Shown here in pieces: positions 40,106 through 48,885 of a DNA stretch of 64,000 nt. Numbering within the stretch: position 1 is the stretch's first letter; every line of letters starts with the position of its first letter. The DNA comes from JANQNX01 sp965601665. GTDB lineage: Bacteria > Pseudomonadota > Gammaproteobacteria > Eutrophobiales > Eutrophobiaceae. The translations under genes and the position numbers were made by a program. The stretch spans positions 868,001-932,000 of the forward strand of contig OZ271833.1 in assembly GCA_965601665.1 (NCBI GenBank), in the 5' to 3' direction. The notes below the pieces were generated by a model. That model made no database searches, had not been told where the DNA came from, and worked only from the letters and a program-made list of their open reading frames with translations.

Positions 40106-40731
40106 AGCTTTCTCTTCTTTAACACATCAACAATCTGTTCCTTCACCCTTTCCATCGTGGCATCAGTCTCGATGATGCAGAATCTGTCTGGTTCGGCATG
40201 CGCACGATCGAGATAGCATTGCCTTATACGTTCAAAAAAATCGACCTGCTCCTGTTCAAAGCGATCGGCCTCGCCGCGTTTATTGGCTCGCCTGAGTCCC
40301 GTACTCACATCAAGGTCAAACAGCAGTGTGAGATCAGGGCTTAAGCCCTGTTGCACCCAGTCTTCAAGTTGCGCAATACGCTCCTGGTTTATGCCGCGAC
40401 CGCCTCCCTGGTAAGCATAACTGGCATCGGTAAAACGATCGCATAATACGTGCTTGCCGGAATTCAACGCAGGTTCAATCACCTGTTTCAGATGCTGTGC
40501 CCTGGCAGCAAAAATAATCAATAATTCCGCATCATCGCATAGCTGCTCATTGCTTTTATCCAGTAGTATTTCACGCAGCTGTTCACCAACGTGGGTACCG
40601 CCCGGCTCACGGGTCACCACGATATCGCTGCCAGCAGCACCTAATTGTTCAGCAATAAAATTGAGCATCGTGCTTTTGCCTGCACCCTCGATGCCTTCCA
40701 GTGTAATAAACTGTCCTTTTGAAACTGTCAT
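40099..40731 (-). CDS. tmk: Thymidylate kinase
   Basis: This is 210 residues. It converts dTMP to dTDP. The P-loop is GIEGAGKSTMLNFIAEQ (about 13-29); VVTREPGGTHVGEQLREILL provides the second substrate-binding motif, LCDRFTDASYAYQGGGRGI is the DRX/catalytic motif, and LFDLDVSTGLRRANKRGEAD lines the lid (the RGE lid is E. coli-type). It overlaps mltG by four bases (ATGA) and holB by seven, showing close translational coupling. Confidence 0.97.
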   Translation of the reverse strand: MTVSKGQFITLEGIEGAGKSTMLNFIAEQLGAAGSDIVVTREPGGTHVGEQLREILLDKSNEQLCDDAELLIIFAARAQHLKQVIEPALNSGKHVLCDRFTDASYAYQGGGRGINQERIAQLEDWVQQGLSPDLTLLFDLDVSTGLRRANKRGEADRFEQEQVDFFERIRQCYLDRAHAEPDRFCIIETDATMERVKEQIVDVLKKRKLC

Positions 40732-41738
40732 TGGCTGTTATTGAGCTGATATTTTGCCACCGCGCGATTATGTTCCTGCAATGTTTCCGAGAAATAGTGG
40801 GAACCATCGCCCCGGGCAACAAAATATAACGACTTGCCGTCTTCAGGCTGTAATGCCGCATGTATGGCCTCCCGGCCGGCAAGTGCTATAGGTGTTGGTG
40901 GTAGTCCCCGGTAACGGTAGGTATTGTGTGGGGAATCGATACTCAAATCTTTTTTTCTGATGTTGCCATCAAACTGCTCGCCCATAGCATAAATCACCGT
41001 GGGGTCAGTTTGTAATTTCATGTTCTTTTGCAGGCGCCTGACAAAAACACCGGCAATGGTTGCGCGTTCACTGGCAAGCCCGGTCTCCTTCTCCACTATG
41101 GAAGCCATGATAAGGGCTTCATAAGCAGTTTTGTAGGGCAGATTTTCCGCACGCGCAGCCCACTCTTCCTGCAATACGGATTGCAGGCGCTGGTTGGCGC
41201 GCTTTAGAAAATCAATATCAGTCGTGCCTCGCGGGAAAGCATAAGTGTCAGGAAAAAACAGTCCTTCCGGGCTTTGTCGTTCAAGCCCGAGAGTCAGCAT
41301 GAGTTGGTCCGGCTGCTCATAGTCCAGCGTCTTAACGAGTATCGGGTCTTGCTTGATGGCGGCCATGACTTCACGCATGTTCCAGCCCTCAACAAGGGTC
41401 AGGCTATATTGTGCAACCTGCCCCGAAGTCAGGTGCTGTAACAGCTGACCGGGTGTTAAGCCAGGTTTTATTCGATACTCACCTGCCTGCAGGCGGGTTG
41501 CGAGACCGGTCTGTTTTGCCAACAGTCTCATATAGCGTTTGTTTGTTACAAGACCAAGTTCCAGCAGTTGCTGATTAATCGTTGCAAACGTGGCACCGGG
41601 ACTGATAGTGACTGTGGTAATTGCTGTGTTGGCCAGCGGTGTCTGCGTAAACTGCTGGTAGTCACGATAAAAATAAATAACAACAACAGTGGCAAGTACA
41701 ACCAGGATGAGGCCCAGCTTAATCACGAATTTTTGCAT
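40728..41738 (-). CDS. mltG: Endolytic murein transglycosylase MltG
   Basis: This is 336 residues with an N-terminal membrane anchor (FVIKLGLILVVLATVVVIYF). MltG cleaves nascent glycan strands and sets peptidoglycan chain length. The LysM-like segment TPLANTAITTVTISPGATFA is followed by the YceG/MltG catalytic domain: LVEGWNMREVMAAIK, PEGLFFPDTYAFPRGTTDID, and MASIVEKETGLASERATIAG holding the catalytic glutamate. The conserved SPHNTYRYRGLPPTPIALAG is present near the end. It overlaps pabC by one base and tmk by four. Confidence 0.96.
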   Translation of the reverse strand: MQKFVIKLGLILVVLATVVVIYFYRDYQQFTQTPLANTAITTVTISPGATFATINQQLLELGLVTNKRYMRLLAKQTGLATRLQAGEYRIKPGLTPGQLLQHLTSGQVAQYSLTLVEGWNMREVMAAIKQDPILVKTLDYEQPDQLMLTLGLERQSPEGLFFPDTYAFPRGTTDIDFLKRANQRLQSVLQEEWAARAENLPYKTAYEALIMASIVEKETGLASERATIAGVFVRRLQKNMKLQTDPTVIYAMGEQFDGNIRKKDLSIDSPHNTYRYRGLPPTPIALAGREAIHAALQPEDGKSLYFVARGDGSHYFSETLQEHNRAVAKYQLNNSQ

Positions 41739-42553
41739 TAGTGGCTAATGAATTCCTGCTCGATCAGCATATGTTTCAAATTCATACTGATCTTGCCCGG
41801 CTTAAATACCGTGTCGTTGATACGCGTCACAGGCCAGAGACCAATTACGCTATTACATAAAAAGACTTCCTCTGCAGAGTGTAATTCCTGCAGAGATACC
41901 TGCCTGATCGTGACTTCTGCGTGTTCGATCAACTTCTGTCGAATCACACCATTGATACCACACTGCGTTAAATCAGGTGTGATTAGTGTTCCGTTAATGA
42001 CCAGGAAGACATTACTCATGGTTCCTTCGATCACATTATCATCAATATCCAGCACAATACCCTCGGCAATGTGCTCGTCAGTCCACTCGGCCCGGGCCAT
42101 CACCTGCTCCAATCGGTTCAGGTGCTTCATGCCTGCCAACGCTGGTTGGTGACCGTAACGGGTTGAACAGATTCGTACGGCTATGCCGTCATCAACAGTT
42201 TGAGCAGGAAAGTGACTGGCAGGATAGCGGCAAACAATGCGCGTGGTATCTGTCTCAACAGGTGGCGCATAGCCCCTGCCGCCGCTACCGCGAGTGACGA
42301 TTATCTTGATGACTCCGGACTCTATACCCTGTGCCAGGCTATTCGCCTCGTCGGTCAATATCTGCACATCTTCAACATGCAGCTTGAGTTGTTTGCATGA
42401 AGCCAAGAGGCGCGCCAAGTGTTCTTCCCAGCATAGTAACTTGCCTGATTTTACGGCAATGGTCTCGAACAGTCCGTCGCCATAGTGCAAGCCCCGATCT
42501 GTAACCGGGATTTGATTGCCGGGTTTACCATTGATCAGTATGTCATCAGGCAT
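41738..42553 (-). CDS. pabC: Aminodeoxychorismate lyase (PLP-dependent)
   Basis: This is 271 residues of the class IV aminotransferase fold. PabC releases p-aminobenzoate and pyruvate from aminodeoxychorismate for folate. The family start INGKPGNQIPVTDRGLHYGD GLFET, the cofactor lysine in GMKHLNRLEQVMARAEW, and EGTMSNVFLVINGTL are all present. Branched-chain aminotransferase or D-amino-acid aminotransferase share the fold, but the position between fabF and mltG is that of pabC in E. coli and relatives. Confidence 0.9.
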   Translation of the reverse strand: MPDDILINGKPGNQIPVTDRGLHYGDGLFETIAVKSGKLLCWEEHLARLLASCKQLKLHVEDVQILTDEANSLAQGIESGVIKIIVTRGSGGRGYAPPVETDTTRIVCRYPASHFPAQTVDDGIAVRICSTRYGHQPALAGMKHLNRLEQVMARAEWTDEHIAEGIVLDIDDNVIEGTMSNVFLVINGTLITPDLTQCGINGVIRQKLIEHAEVTIRQVSLQELHSAEEVFLCNSVIGLWPVTRINDTVFKPGKISMNLKHMLIEQEFISH

Positions 42554-42571
42554 GATCGCTGGCCCGGCAGG

Positions 42572-43813
42572 CTATTCTGCTTGCTTGAAAATCAGTGTTC
42601 CGTTGGTACCACCAAAACCAAACGAGTTGGATAATGCTACCTTGATAGGCATTTCCCTCGCCGTATGTGGCACGTAATCAAGGTCACATTCAGGATCAGG
42701 GTTATCTAGGTTAATCGTTGGCGGGGCGACCTGGTCCTTAATGGCCAGGATTGAGAAGATCGCTTCCACGCCGCCAGCCGCGCCTAGTAAATGCCCAATC
42801 ATGGACTTGGTTGAGCTTACCGCAATATGCTGTGCGGCACTGCCAAATACGCTTTTGACGGCAACCGTTTCAGCGATATCGCCAGCAGGCGTCGAGGTGC
42901 CATGCGCATTAATATAGTCAACCTGGTCAGCGGACAAACCGGCGTTATTCAGTGCGTTTTTCATACATCTTGCTGCACCATCACCGTTCTCGGATGGCGC
43001 GGTCATATGAAATGCATCGCCACTCATTCCATAGCCTGCCAGTTCAGCATAAATATGCGCACCACGCTGTTTTGCATGTTCGTATTCTTCCAGCACGACC
43101 ACGCCGGCGCCATCACTGAGGACAAAACCATCCCGATCCTTGTCCCACGGCCGGCTGGCACGCTCTGGTTCATCGTTGCGGGTCGAAAGCGCACGGGCTG
43201 AGGCAAACCCTGCCATGCCCGTTTCAGATGAGGCCATTTCAGCGCCCCCTGCAATCATGACATCGGCATCACCATATTCAATAAGCCGGGCAGCATCGCC
43301 GATATTATGCGTGCCAGTCGTACAGGCCGTGACAATGGCAAAGTTGGGGCCTTTCAAGCCATACATGATGGAAAGATGGCCGGAAATCATGTTGATGATA
43401 TTGCTCGGTACATAGAAAGGGGAAATCTTACGTGGGCCACCAGCGACGAAAGCGCGGGTGCCCTTTTCAATACCAGGCAAGCCACCGATACCGGAACCAA
43501 TGGCAACACCGATGCGTTCAGCGTTTTCATCGGTGACTTCCAGTCCCGAATCCCTGATGGCCTGTATACCGGCCGTAAGACCGTAGTGAATGAAAGGATC
43601 CATTTTCTTTTGTTCCTTTCTTGGTACATAGCTGTCGATATCGAGATCGCGAATGCTACCGCTAATTTTGACGCTGAACTCGGAAGTATCGAAATGCTCA
43701 ATGGGTCTGATACCGCTTTTGCCGGCAAGGATATTTTGCCACGTATCACTGACGTCGTTACCAACGGGTGTGACCATTCCCAGACCTGTTACAACTACTC
43801 TTCTTTTCGTCAC
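42572..43813 (-). CDS. fabF: 3-oxoacyl-[ACP] synthase II
   Basis: This is 413 residues. FabF elongates fatty acyl chains by condensing malonyl-ACP. The catalytic Cys is in IVTACTTGTHNIGDAARLIE, and the two active-site histidines are in INAHGTSTPAGD and STKSMIGHLLGAAGG. The start VVVTGLGMVTPVGNDVSDTW is typical. It lies 90 bases after acpP with a terminator-like hairpin in between, which may reduce its level relative to ACP. It precedes pabC by 18 bases. Confidence 0.97.
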   Translation of the reverse strand: MTKRRVVVTGLGMVTPVGNDVSDTWQNILAGKSGIRPIEHFDTSEFSVKISGSIRDLDIDSYVPRKEQKKMDPFIHYGLTAGIQAIRDSGLEVTDENAERIGVAIGSGIGGLPGIEKGTRAFVAGGPRKISPFYVPSNIINMISGHLSIMYGLKGPNFAIVTACTTGTHNIGDAARLIEYGDADVMIAGGAEMASSETGMAGFASARALSTRNDEPERASRPWDKDRDGFVLSDGAGVVVLEEYEHAKQRGAHIYAELAGYGMSGDAFHMTAPSENGDGAARCMKNALNNAGLSADQVDYINAHGTSTPAGDIAETVAVKSVFGSAAQHIAVSSTKSMIGHLLGAAGGVEAIFSILAIKDQVAPPTINLDNPDPECDLDYVPHTAREMPIKVALSNSFGFGGTNGTLIFKQAE

Positions 43814-43848
43814 GTTAGATTTCCTGGTTAATCATTTCCGGAATGAAT

Positions 43849-43880
43849 AAAAAAAGCCGCGCTAATACTATAACGCGGCC
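43849..43880 (-). terminator. Terminator/attenuator between acpP and fabF
   Basis: On the minus strand GCCGCG (43879-43874), a 12-base loop with partial pairing, CGCGGC (43861-43856) and a run of seven T (43855-43849). It would allow abundant acpP mRNA while only part of the transcripts read on into fabF. Confidence 0.8.
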
Positions 43881-43902
43881 TTTCATGTCCTGCTTCGCTT
43901 AC

Positions 43903-44139
43903 TTATTCAAGGTGGGCATTGATGTAATCAACTGCCTGATTAACCGTAGTGATATTTTCAGCTTCTTCGTCAGGAATCTCGGTCTTGAACTCTTCTTCCA
44001 AGGCCATTACCAACTCGACTGTGTCAAGAGAATCTGCACCCAGGTCATCAACGAAAGATGCTTCGCTTGTTACCTCTTCTTCTTTGACCCCAAGTTGTTC
44101 AACGACGATTTTCTTAACGCGTTCTTCAACACTACTCAT
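43903..44139 (-). CDS. acpP: Acyl carrier protein
   Basis: This is 78 residues, strongly acidic, typical length. The phosphopantetheine serine is in FVDDLGADSLDTVELVMALE (S37-type position, DSL motif). The rest, FKTEIPDEEAENITTVNQAV, matches canonical ACP. It carries growing acyl chains to FabF/FabH/PlsX partners encoded around it. A well-placed GGAGG-type site (rc of CCTCC at 44150-44154) precedes the start. The gap to fabG (151 bases) may hold an extra promoter. Confidence 0.98.
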   Translation of the reverse strand: MSSVEERVKKIVVEQLGVKEEEVTSEASFVDDLGADSLDTVELVMALEEEFKTEIPDEEAENITTVNQAVDYINAHLE

Positions 44140-44290
44140 GATAAATAATTCCTCCCTAGATGGCGCGTTGGCCTTTTTGCGAGTGCTAAGTTTAGTGAAA
44201 TCAAATCTTCTTGCAACTTTGATTCCGCATAAGAAATATAAACTATATAAAACAAATACTTATTTAAATAATATAACCCTGATTATAGAT

Positions 44291-45028
44291 TTATGCCATG
44301 TACATTCCGCCGTTAACGCTGAGCGTTTGGCCGGTTATATAGGCAGCATTTTCGGCGGCTAAAAAGGCAACTGCGTTGGCGATGTCCTTGGCACTGCCAA
44401 GCCGCCCAAGAACAATTTGTTGTAGCAGCGCCTGTTTCATTTCATCCGATAATTCATCGGTCATATCGGTTTCAATGAAACCCGGTGCTACTGCATTAAC
44501 AGTAATTCCGCGTGAGCCAACTTCGCGGGCCAGTGACTTGGTAAACCCCACCAGTCCTGCCTTGGTCGCTGAATAATTCACCTGGCCCGGGTTGCCGGAC
44601 AGGCCAACGACCGAGGTAATGTTAATGATTCGACCATAGCGCGCCTTCATCATATTACGCAGGCACAGGCGGGTTATCTTGAACACCCCGGTCAGGTTGG
44701 TCGATATCACGTCATCCCACTCGTCATCCTTCATGCGCATCATCAGGTTGTCGCGGGTAATGCCGGCGTTGTTAACCAGGATGTCTACGTTTGGATAACC
44801 GCCAAGGGCATCAGCAAATAACGCTATCGAATCATTGTCGGCCTGGTTCAATACCAGCCCGGTACCATTGTCGCCCAGATAGCCAGCGATTTTTTCTGCC
44901 CCTGCGGCGGAAGTTGCCGTGCCGATAACGAATGCACTACTGGCAGCGAATAGTTCGGCGATGGCCTTCCCTATTCCCCTGCTGGCGCCGGTGACAAGTA
45001 CTGTTTTATCTTCGAAGTTGTGTGTCAT
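44291..45028 (-). CDS. fabG: 3-oxoacyl-[ACP] reductase
   Basis: This is 245 residues of the short-chain dehydrogenase family. It performs the first reduction of each elongation cycle with NADPH. The cofactor motif is VTGASRGIGKAIAELFAASS (TGxxxGIG), the NNAG motif is ILVNNAGITRDNLMMRMKDD, and the catalytic Ser-Tyr-Lys are in INITSVVGLSGNPGQVNYSA followed by TKAG. The four bases overlapping fabD show translational coupling. Confidence 0.97.
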   Translation of the reverse strand: MTHNFEDKTVLVTGASRGIGKAIAELFAASSAFVIGTATSAAGAEKIAGYLGDNGTGLVLNQADNDSIALFADALGGYPNVDILVNNAGITRDNLMMRMKDDEWDDVISTNLTGVFKITRLCLRNMMKARYGRIINITSVVGLSGNPGQVNYSATKAGLVGFTKSLAREVGSRGITVNAVAPGFIETDMTDELSDEMKQALLQQIVLGRLGSAKDIANAVAFLAAENAAYITGQTLSVNGGMYMA

Positions 45029-45960
45029 TGATATGCTAATGCCTTTTGTAAAGATTGTTCGTCCTGTATGCAGTGCACGTCGAGACTGCGTTCAATACGC
45101 TTGTTCAACCCGGACAATACTTTACCTGGACCGCACTCGATTATGCATTGCATGCCTTTAGCCTGGATTGCCTGTATGACTTCAACCCAGCGCACCGGCT
45201 TATAAAGCTGTTCCAGTAAACCCTGCTTGAGTTGCGCAGGATCCGTTTTTACACTGGCATCAACATTTTGCACAACAGGTATCGACGCCTCGTTTAACGT
45301 TAACGTATCGAGATGACTGGATAACTCATCCGCTGCCGTCTTCATTAACATGCAGTGCGAAGGCACACTGACCGGAAGCAGGATCGCACGTTTGCTACCC
45401 GCCGCCTTTGCCGCGTCAACCGCCCTTTCCACCGCTTCCTTGTGACCCGCAATCACAACCTGGCCGGGAGAATTAAAATTGGCCGCCGAGACAACCTGGT
45501 CACTGGCCGTTTCCTGGCAAACCTGCGCAACCTTGTCATCGTCCAGCCCTAGCACTGCCGCCATGGCGCCAACGCCTTCAGGTACCGCTTGCTGCATACA
45601 CTTGCCACGCAGACTAACAAGTTTGACCGCATCTTCGAATGCCATGACTCCAGCAGCAACCAGTGCTGTATATTCACCCAGGCTATGTCCGGCAACCAGC
45701 CCCGGTGCGGTATCGCAGTGCTCCTGCCAGATCTGCCAGGTTGCGATCCCTGCAGTCAGTAATGCAGGTTGGGTTTTTTCAGTCTGGTTTAGCTCCTGCT
45801 CAGGACCATCACTGACCAGTTCCCACAGGTTGTAACCAAGCACCTCGGATGCCTGATCAAAAAGTGTTTTGACTGCTGTAGATAATTCGTACATCCCGGC
45901 CACCATGCCCACAGACTGTGAGCCCTGTCCCGGGAATACCATCGCATATTGTTTATCCAT
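45025..45960 (-). CDS. fabD: Malonyl-CoA:ACP transacylase
   Basis: This is 311 residues. It loads malonyl groups onto ACP. The start MVFPGQGSQSVGMVAGMYEL, the serine nucleophile motif AGHSLGEYTALVAAG, the arginine-containing SLRGKCMQQAVPEG and the histidine in LPVSVPSHCMLM are all present. It overlaps fabG by 4 bases and starts 16 bases after fabH. Confidence 0.97.
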   Translation of the reverse strand: MDKQYAMVFPGQGSQSVGMVAGMYELSTAVKTLFDQASEVLGYNLWELVSDGPEQELNQTEKTQPALLTAGIATWQIWQEHCDTAPGLVAGHSLGEYTALVAAGVMAFEDAVKLVSLRGKCMQQAVPEGVGAMAAVLGLDDDKVAQVCQETASDQVVSAANFNSPGQVVIAGHKEAVERAVDAAKAAGSKRAILLPVSVPSHCMLMKTAADELSSHLDTLTLNEASIPVVQNVDASVKTDPAQLKQGLLEQLYKPVRWVEVIQAIQAKGMQCIIECGPGKVLSGLNKRIERSLDVHCIQDEQSLQKALAYQ

Positions 45961-45976
45961 ATCTCATTATTCTATT

Positions 45977-46942
45977 TTAATACTTCAGTAGTACTGAACC
46001 CCATGTAAAACCACCACCAAACGCCTCCAGTAACAGGGTATCTTTGGTCTTGATACGGCCATCACGTACAGCCACATCAAGTGCGAGGGGTACCGATGCG
46101 GCCGAAGTGTTGCCGTGTTGATCCACTGTTACTACTACCCTTTCCATGGGCATTGATAATTTTTTTGCTGTCGCCGAGATGATTCGAATGTTGGCCTGGT
46201 GAGGAACCAGCCAGTCGATATCCGATTTTTTCAAGGAATTCGCTTCCAGTGTTTCATCAACAATGCGGCCCAGTGTATTGACCGCCATTTTAAATACCTC
46301 GTTACCCTGCATTTGCATGAAGGCTTCGCCTGACTGAAATTTTTCAGGATTTGCAGAAATGCCGGCAGGCACATTGAGTAAATGCTGGTAATCACCATCG
46401 GCATGGATATGTGTAGAAAGTAACCCCGGCGCTTCGCTGCACTCCAACAACACGGCACCCGCGCCATCGCCAAACAGGACACAGGTTGATCTATCGTTCC
46501 AGTCAATAATGCGCGTTAGCGTTTCAGCACCGACAACCAGTACACAGCGTTTATGTCCGGTGCGAATAAACTGGTCCGCCACACTCATCGCGTAAATGAA
46601 ACCGGTGCATACAGCCTGAACGTCGAAGGCTGGACAATCATGTATACCTAATCGTTGCTGCAACAGGCAAGCAGTGCTTGGAAAAACAAGGTCCGGCGTC
46701 GTCGTGGCAAGCACAATCATATCGACATCCTGTACTTGCCTGCCCGCAGCTTCCAATGCCGCACGTGCCGCCTTTTCTGCGAGGTCACAGGTAGTTTCTC
46801 CGTCAGCAACGACATGTCGTTTCTTTATACCCGTGCGTGACTGTATCCATTCATCAGTCGTATCAACCTTTTGTTCGATGTCAGCATTGGTCAATACGCC
46901 ATCTGGCAGGTAAGAACCGGTCCCTGTTATCTTCGCGTACAC
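45977..46942 (-). CDS. fabH: 3-oxoacyl-[ACP] synthase III
   Basis: This is 321 residues. FabH starts fatty acid synthesis by condensing acetyl-CoA with malonyl-ACP. The catalytic Cys is in DVQAVCTGFIYAMSVADQFI; the His in LVPHQANIRIISATAKKL; the Asn in DQHGNTSAASVPLALDVA. The N-terminal ITGTGSYLPDGVLTNADIEQ and TDEWIQSRTGIKKRHVVADG are typical. It starts 3 bases after plsX. Confidence 0.97.
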   Translation of the reverse strand: MYAKITGTGSYLPDGVLTNADIEQKVDTTDEWIQSRTGIKKRHVVADGETTCDLAEKAARAALEAAGRQVQDVDMIVLATTTPDLVFPSTACLLQQRLGIHDCPAFDVQAVCTGFIYAMSVADQFIRTGHKRCVLVVGAETLTRIIDWNDRSTCVLFGDGAGAVLLECSEAPGLLSTHIHADGDYQHLLNVPAGISANPEKFQSGEAFMQMQGNEVFKMAVNTLGRIVDETLEANSLKKSDIDWLVPHQANIRIISATAKKLSMPMERVVVTVDQHGNTSAASVPLALDVAVRDGRIKTKDTLLLEAFGGGFTWGSVLLKY

Positions 46943-46945
46943 TGG

Positions 46946-47962
46946 CTAGTTATCCTCGTCCTGATATAGTTCAAGCTTGCTGCTGATTCTGGCAGGCACA
47001 TCTTTCTCAACCTCAACCAGGGCTTCACGAATTGCCGTGGCGAATGCGATGCGATCTGCACCGCCATGACTCTTAATCACTATGCCCCGTAGTCCGAGTA
47101 GAGAGGCGCCATTATATTGCTTTGGATCGATGGTTTCTTTTAATGCCTTTAACACCGGCACGGCTACCGCCGCCGCCATTTTTGTATAGAGGTTTTTACC
47201 AAACGCCTGGCGCAGGTTATGTTGTAAAAATTGTGCCAGACCTTCACTTGTTTTGAGTGCAATATTTCCAACAAACCCGTCACAAACAATGACATCGATA
47301 TCACCTGTAAATATGTCATCGCCTTCAACATAGCCAACATAATTCAGGTGACTCTGTTCAAGTAACGCTGAGGCTTGTTTTACACGATCATTACCCTTGA
47401 TTTCTTCCTCACCAATATTCAACAGTGCGACTGTTGGATTATCCTTGTTCTCAACGGCACTGGTTAATTGCGCACCCATAATCGCAAATTGAAATAGTTG
47501 TTCTGAACTGGAATCCACATTGGCGCCAAGATCCAGCACGTGCGTATGACCATTTTTTCCGGGCAAGGTAGTGCATATTGCAGGCCTGTCCATGTTAGGC
47601 AACATTTTCAGGATGTAACGTGCGGTTGCCATCAAGGCACCGGTGTTACCTGCACTGACACATGCCTGGGCATGCCCATCCCTTACCTGTTCAATAGCAA
47701 TGCGCATGGATGATTGCTTCTTGTTGCGCATGGCATGTGTTGGGGATTCGTGCATCTCAACGACTTCGGGCGCGTGCAGGACAGAAAGCCGCCCGCTCTC
47801 TTTATACTTGTTAGTGGCCAATTCCTGGCTGATGAGATCTTCCTTACCGATCAGGATAAGATTGAGATTGTCGTGTTGACGTAGCGCAGCAATCGCGGCG
47901 GGAACAATCTCGGGTGGACCATAGTCGCCACCCATTGCATCTAGTGCGATTACCTTTGTCAC
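46946..47962 (-). CDS. plsX: Phosphate acyltransferase PlsX
   Basis: This is 338 residues. PlsX makes acyl-phosphate from acyl-ACP for PlsY in phospholipid synthesis. The family start VIALDAMGGDYGPPEIVPAA is followed by HAPEVVEMHESPTHAMRNKK, ACVSAGNTGALMATARYIL, VLDLGANVDSSSEQLFQFAI and VIVCDGFVGNIALKTSEGLA. Its place between rpmF and fabH is conserved in proteobacteria. Confidence 0.97.
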   Translation of the reverse strand: MTKVIALDAMGGDYGPPEIVPAAIAALRQHDNLNLILIGKEDLISQELATNKYKESGRLSVLHAPEVVEMHESPTHAMRNKKQSSMRIAIEQVRDGHAQACVSAGNTGALMATARYILKMLPNMDRPAICTTLPGKNGHTHVLDLGANVDSSSEQLFQFAIMGAQLTSAVENKDNPTVALLNIGEEEIKGNDRVKQASALLEQSHLNYVGYVEGDDIFTGDIDVIVCDGFVGNIALKTSEGLAQFLQHNLRQAFGKNLYTKMAAAVAVPVLKALKETIDPKQYNGASLLGLRGIVIKSHGGADRIAFATAIREALVEVEKDVPARISSKLELYQDEDN

Positions 47963-48031
47963 TGGAATCAGTACCTGATGAACAGGCCTGGTACCTGTTC
48001 ATCATCTGTTGATAATGAAAACGCGTTCAGC

Positions 48032-48217
48032 TTATTCAGCGTCTTCTTTGGTTTTCAGTACTTTTCTTCCCTTGTAATAACCATCCGGGCTAATGTTGTG
48101 TCGTAAATGTACTTCACCAGATCCCGGCTCGATTGATAACGCAGCTGAAGACAAGGCATCATGTGAACGACGCATATCCCGTCTTGAACTCGATTTCTTT
48201 CTTTGTTGTACAGCCAT
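48032..48217 (-). CDS. rpmF: 50S ribosomal protein L32
   Basis: This is 61 residues, basic, with the usual start MAVQQRKKSSSRRDMRRSHD and C-terminal ISPDGYYKGRKVL. It lacks the CXXC...CXXC zinc motif, so it is the zinc-independent form of L32, as in E. coli. It is read with yceD (22-base gap) and plsX. Confidence 0.96.
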   Translation of the reverse strand: MAVQQRKKSSSRRDMRRSHDALSSAALSIEPGSGEVHLRHNISPDGYYKGRKVLKTKEDAE

Positions 48218-48239
48218 GATTACTCGTCTCCTGAATAAT

Positions 48240-48791
48240 TTAATCGTTCGTTTTTTTTAACTTCGCCAATTCCGCAAACGGGTTTGGTTTTCCTTCCGTC
48301 CTGATACGCTCTACTTTCTTACTGGCACTACATATTGCTTCCGGGTGTAGTGGTGCCAGCGGCAAGGCCAGGATCAATTCATCTTCAAGCAAACCCAGCA
48401 AACTGATTTGTTCCTGTTCCGACAAAATTAATGGCTCGACACTTTTCTCAAGACCATCAAGCTCGGCTTTCTCGCGTACCGCAGCGACAGACGTTTGCCG
48501 CTCGATCGCCACCTGGATTGGTTGCAGGCAGCGCTGGCAGGTCATCTCCAGCGTTGCTGCTATCTCAATGTCTATCAAGATTCGCCTGCTTTCATCAATA
48601 CTAAAGGATAAACAATAACTTAGTTCGCCTTTGTCACTGCTAAGCAGGGTGCCTGCACGCTGTAAACTGCCCACATCAACTACCCCATTCAGCTTGTCTC
48701 CAGCACGGGCGAGACGCAATAAATTCAGGGGTTGCGACGGGTCGTCTGACATTAGGGCGCGAATTTTATCGGCAGTCTTTGACAGTGTCAA
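48240..48791 (-). CDS. yceD: YceD/DUF177 family protein
   Basis: This is 183 residues. The central motif ATLEMTCQRCLQPIQVAIER with CxxC, and the C-terminal region with NPFAELAKLKKTND, are those of DUF177, always found before rpmF. The family is linked to 23S rRNA maturation or ribosome assembly and to acyl-lipid gene coregulation, though its exact biochemistry is not settled. It is divergent from maf with 94 bases between; both promoters lie there. Confidence 0.92.
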   Translation of the reverse strand: MTLSKTADKIRALMSDDPSQPLNLLRLARAGDKLNGVVDVGSLQRAGTLLSSDKGELSYCLSFSIDESRRILIDIEIAATLEMTCQRCLQPIQVAIERQTSVAAVREKAELDGLEKSVEPLILSEQEQISLLGLLEDELILALPLAPLHPEAICSASKKVERIRTEGKPNPFAELAKLKKTND

Positions 48792-48885
48792 AAATATATG
48801 ACTAAAAACAAGATAAATAATTGAGTTAATTGATAAATATTCAAATTAGTACAGAATATCGGGCAAAATTACACGGAGAAACGCG

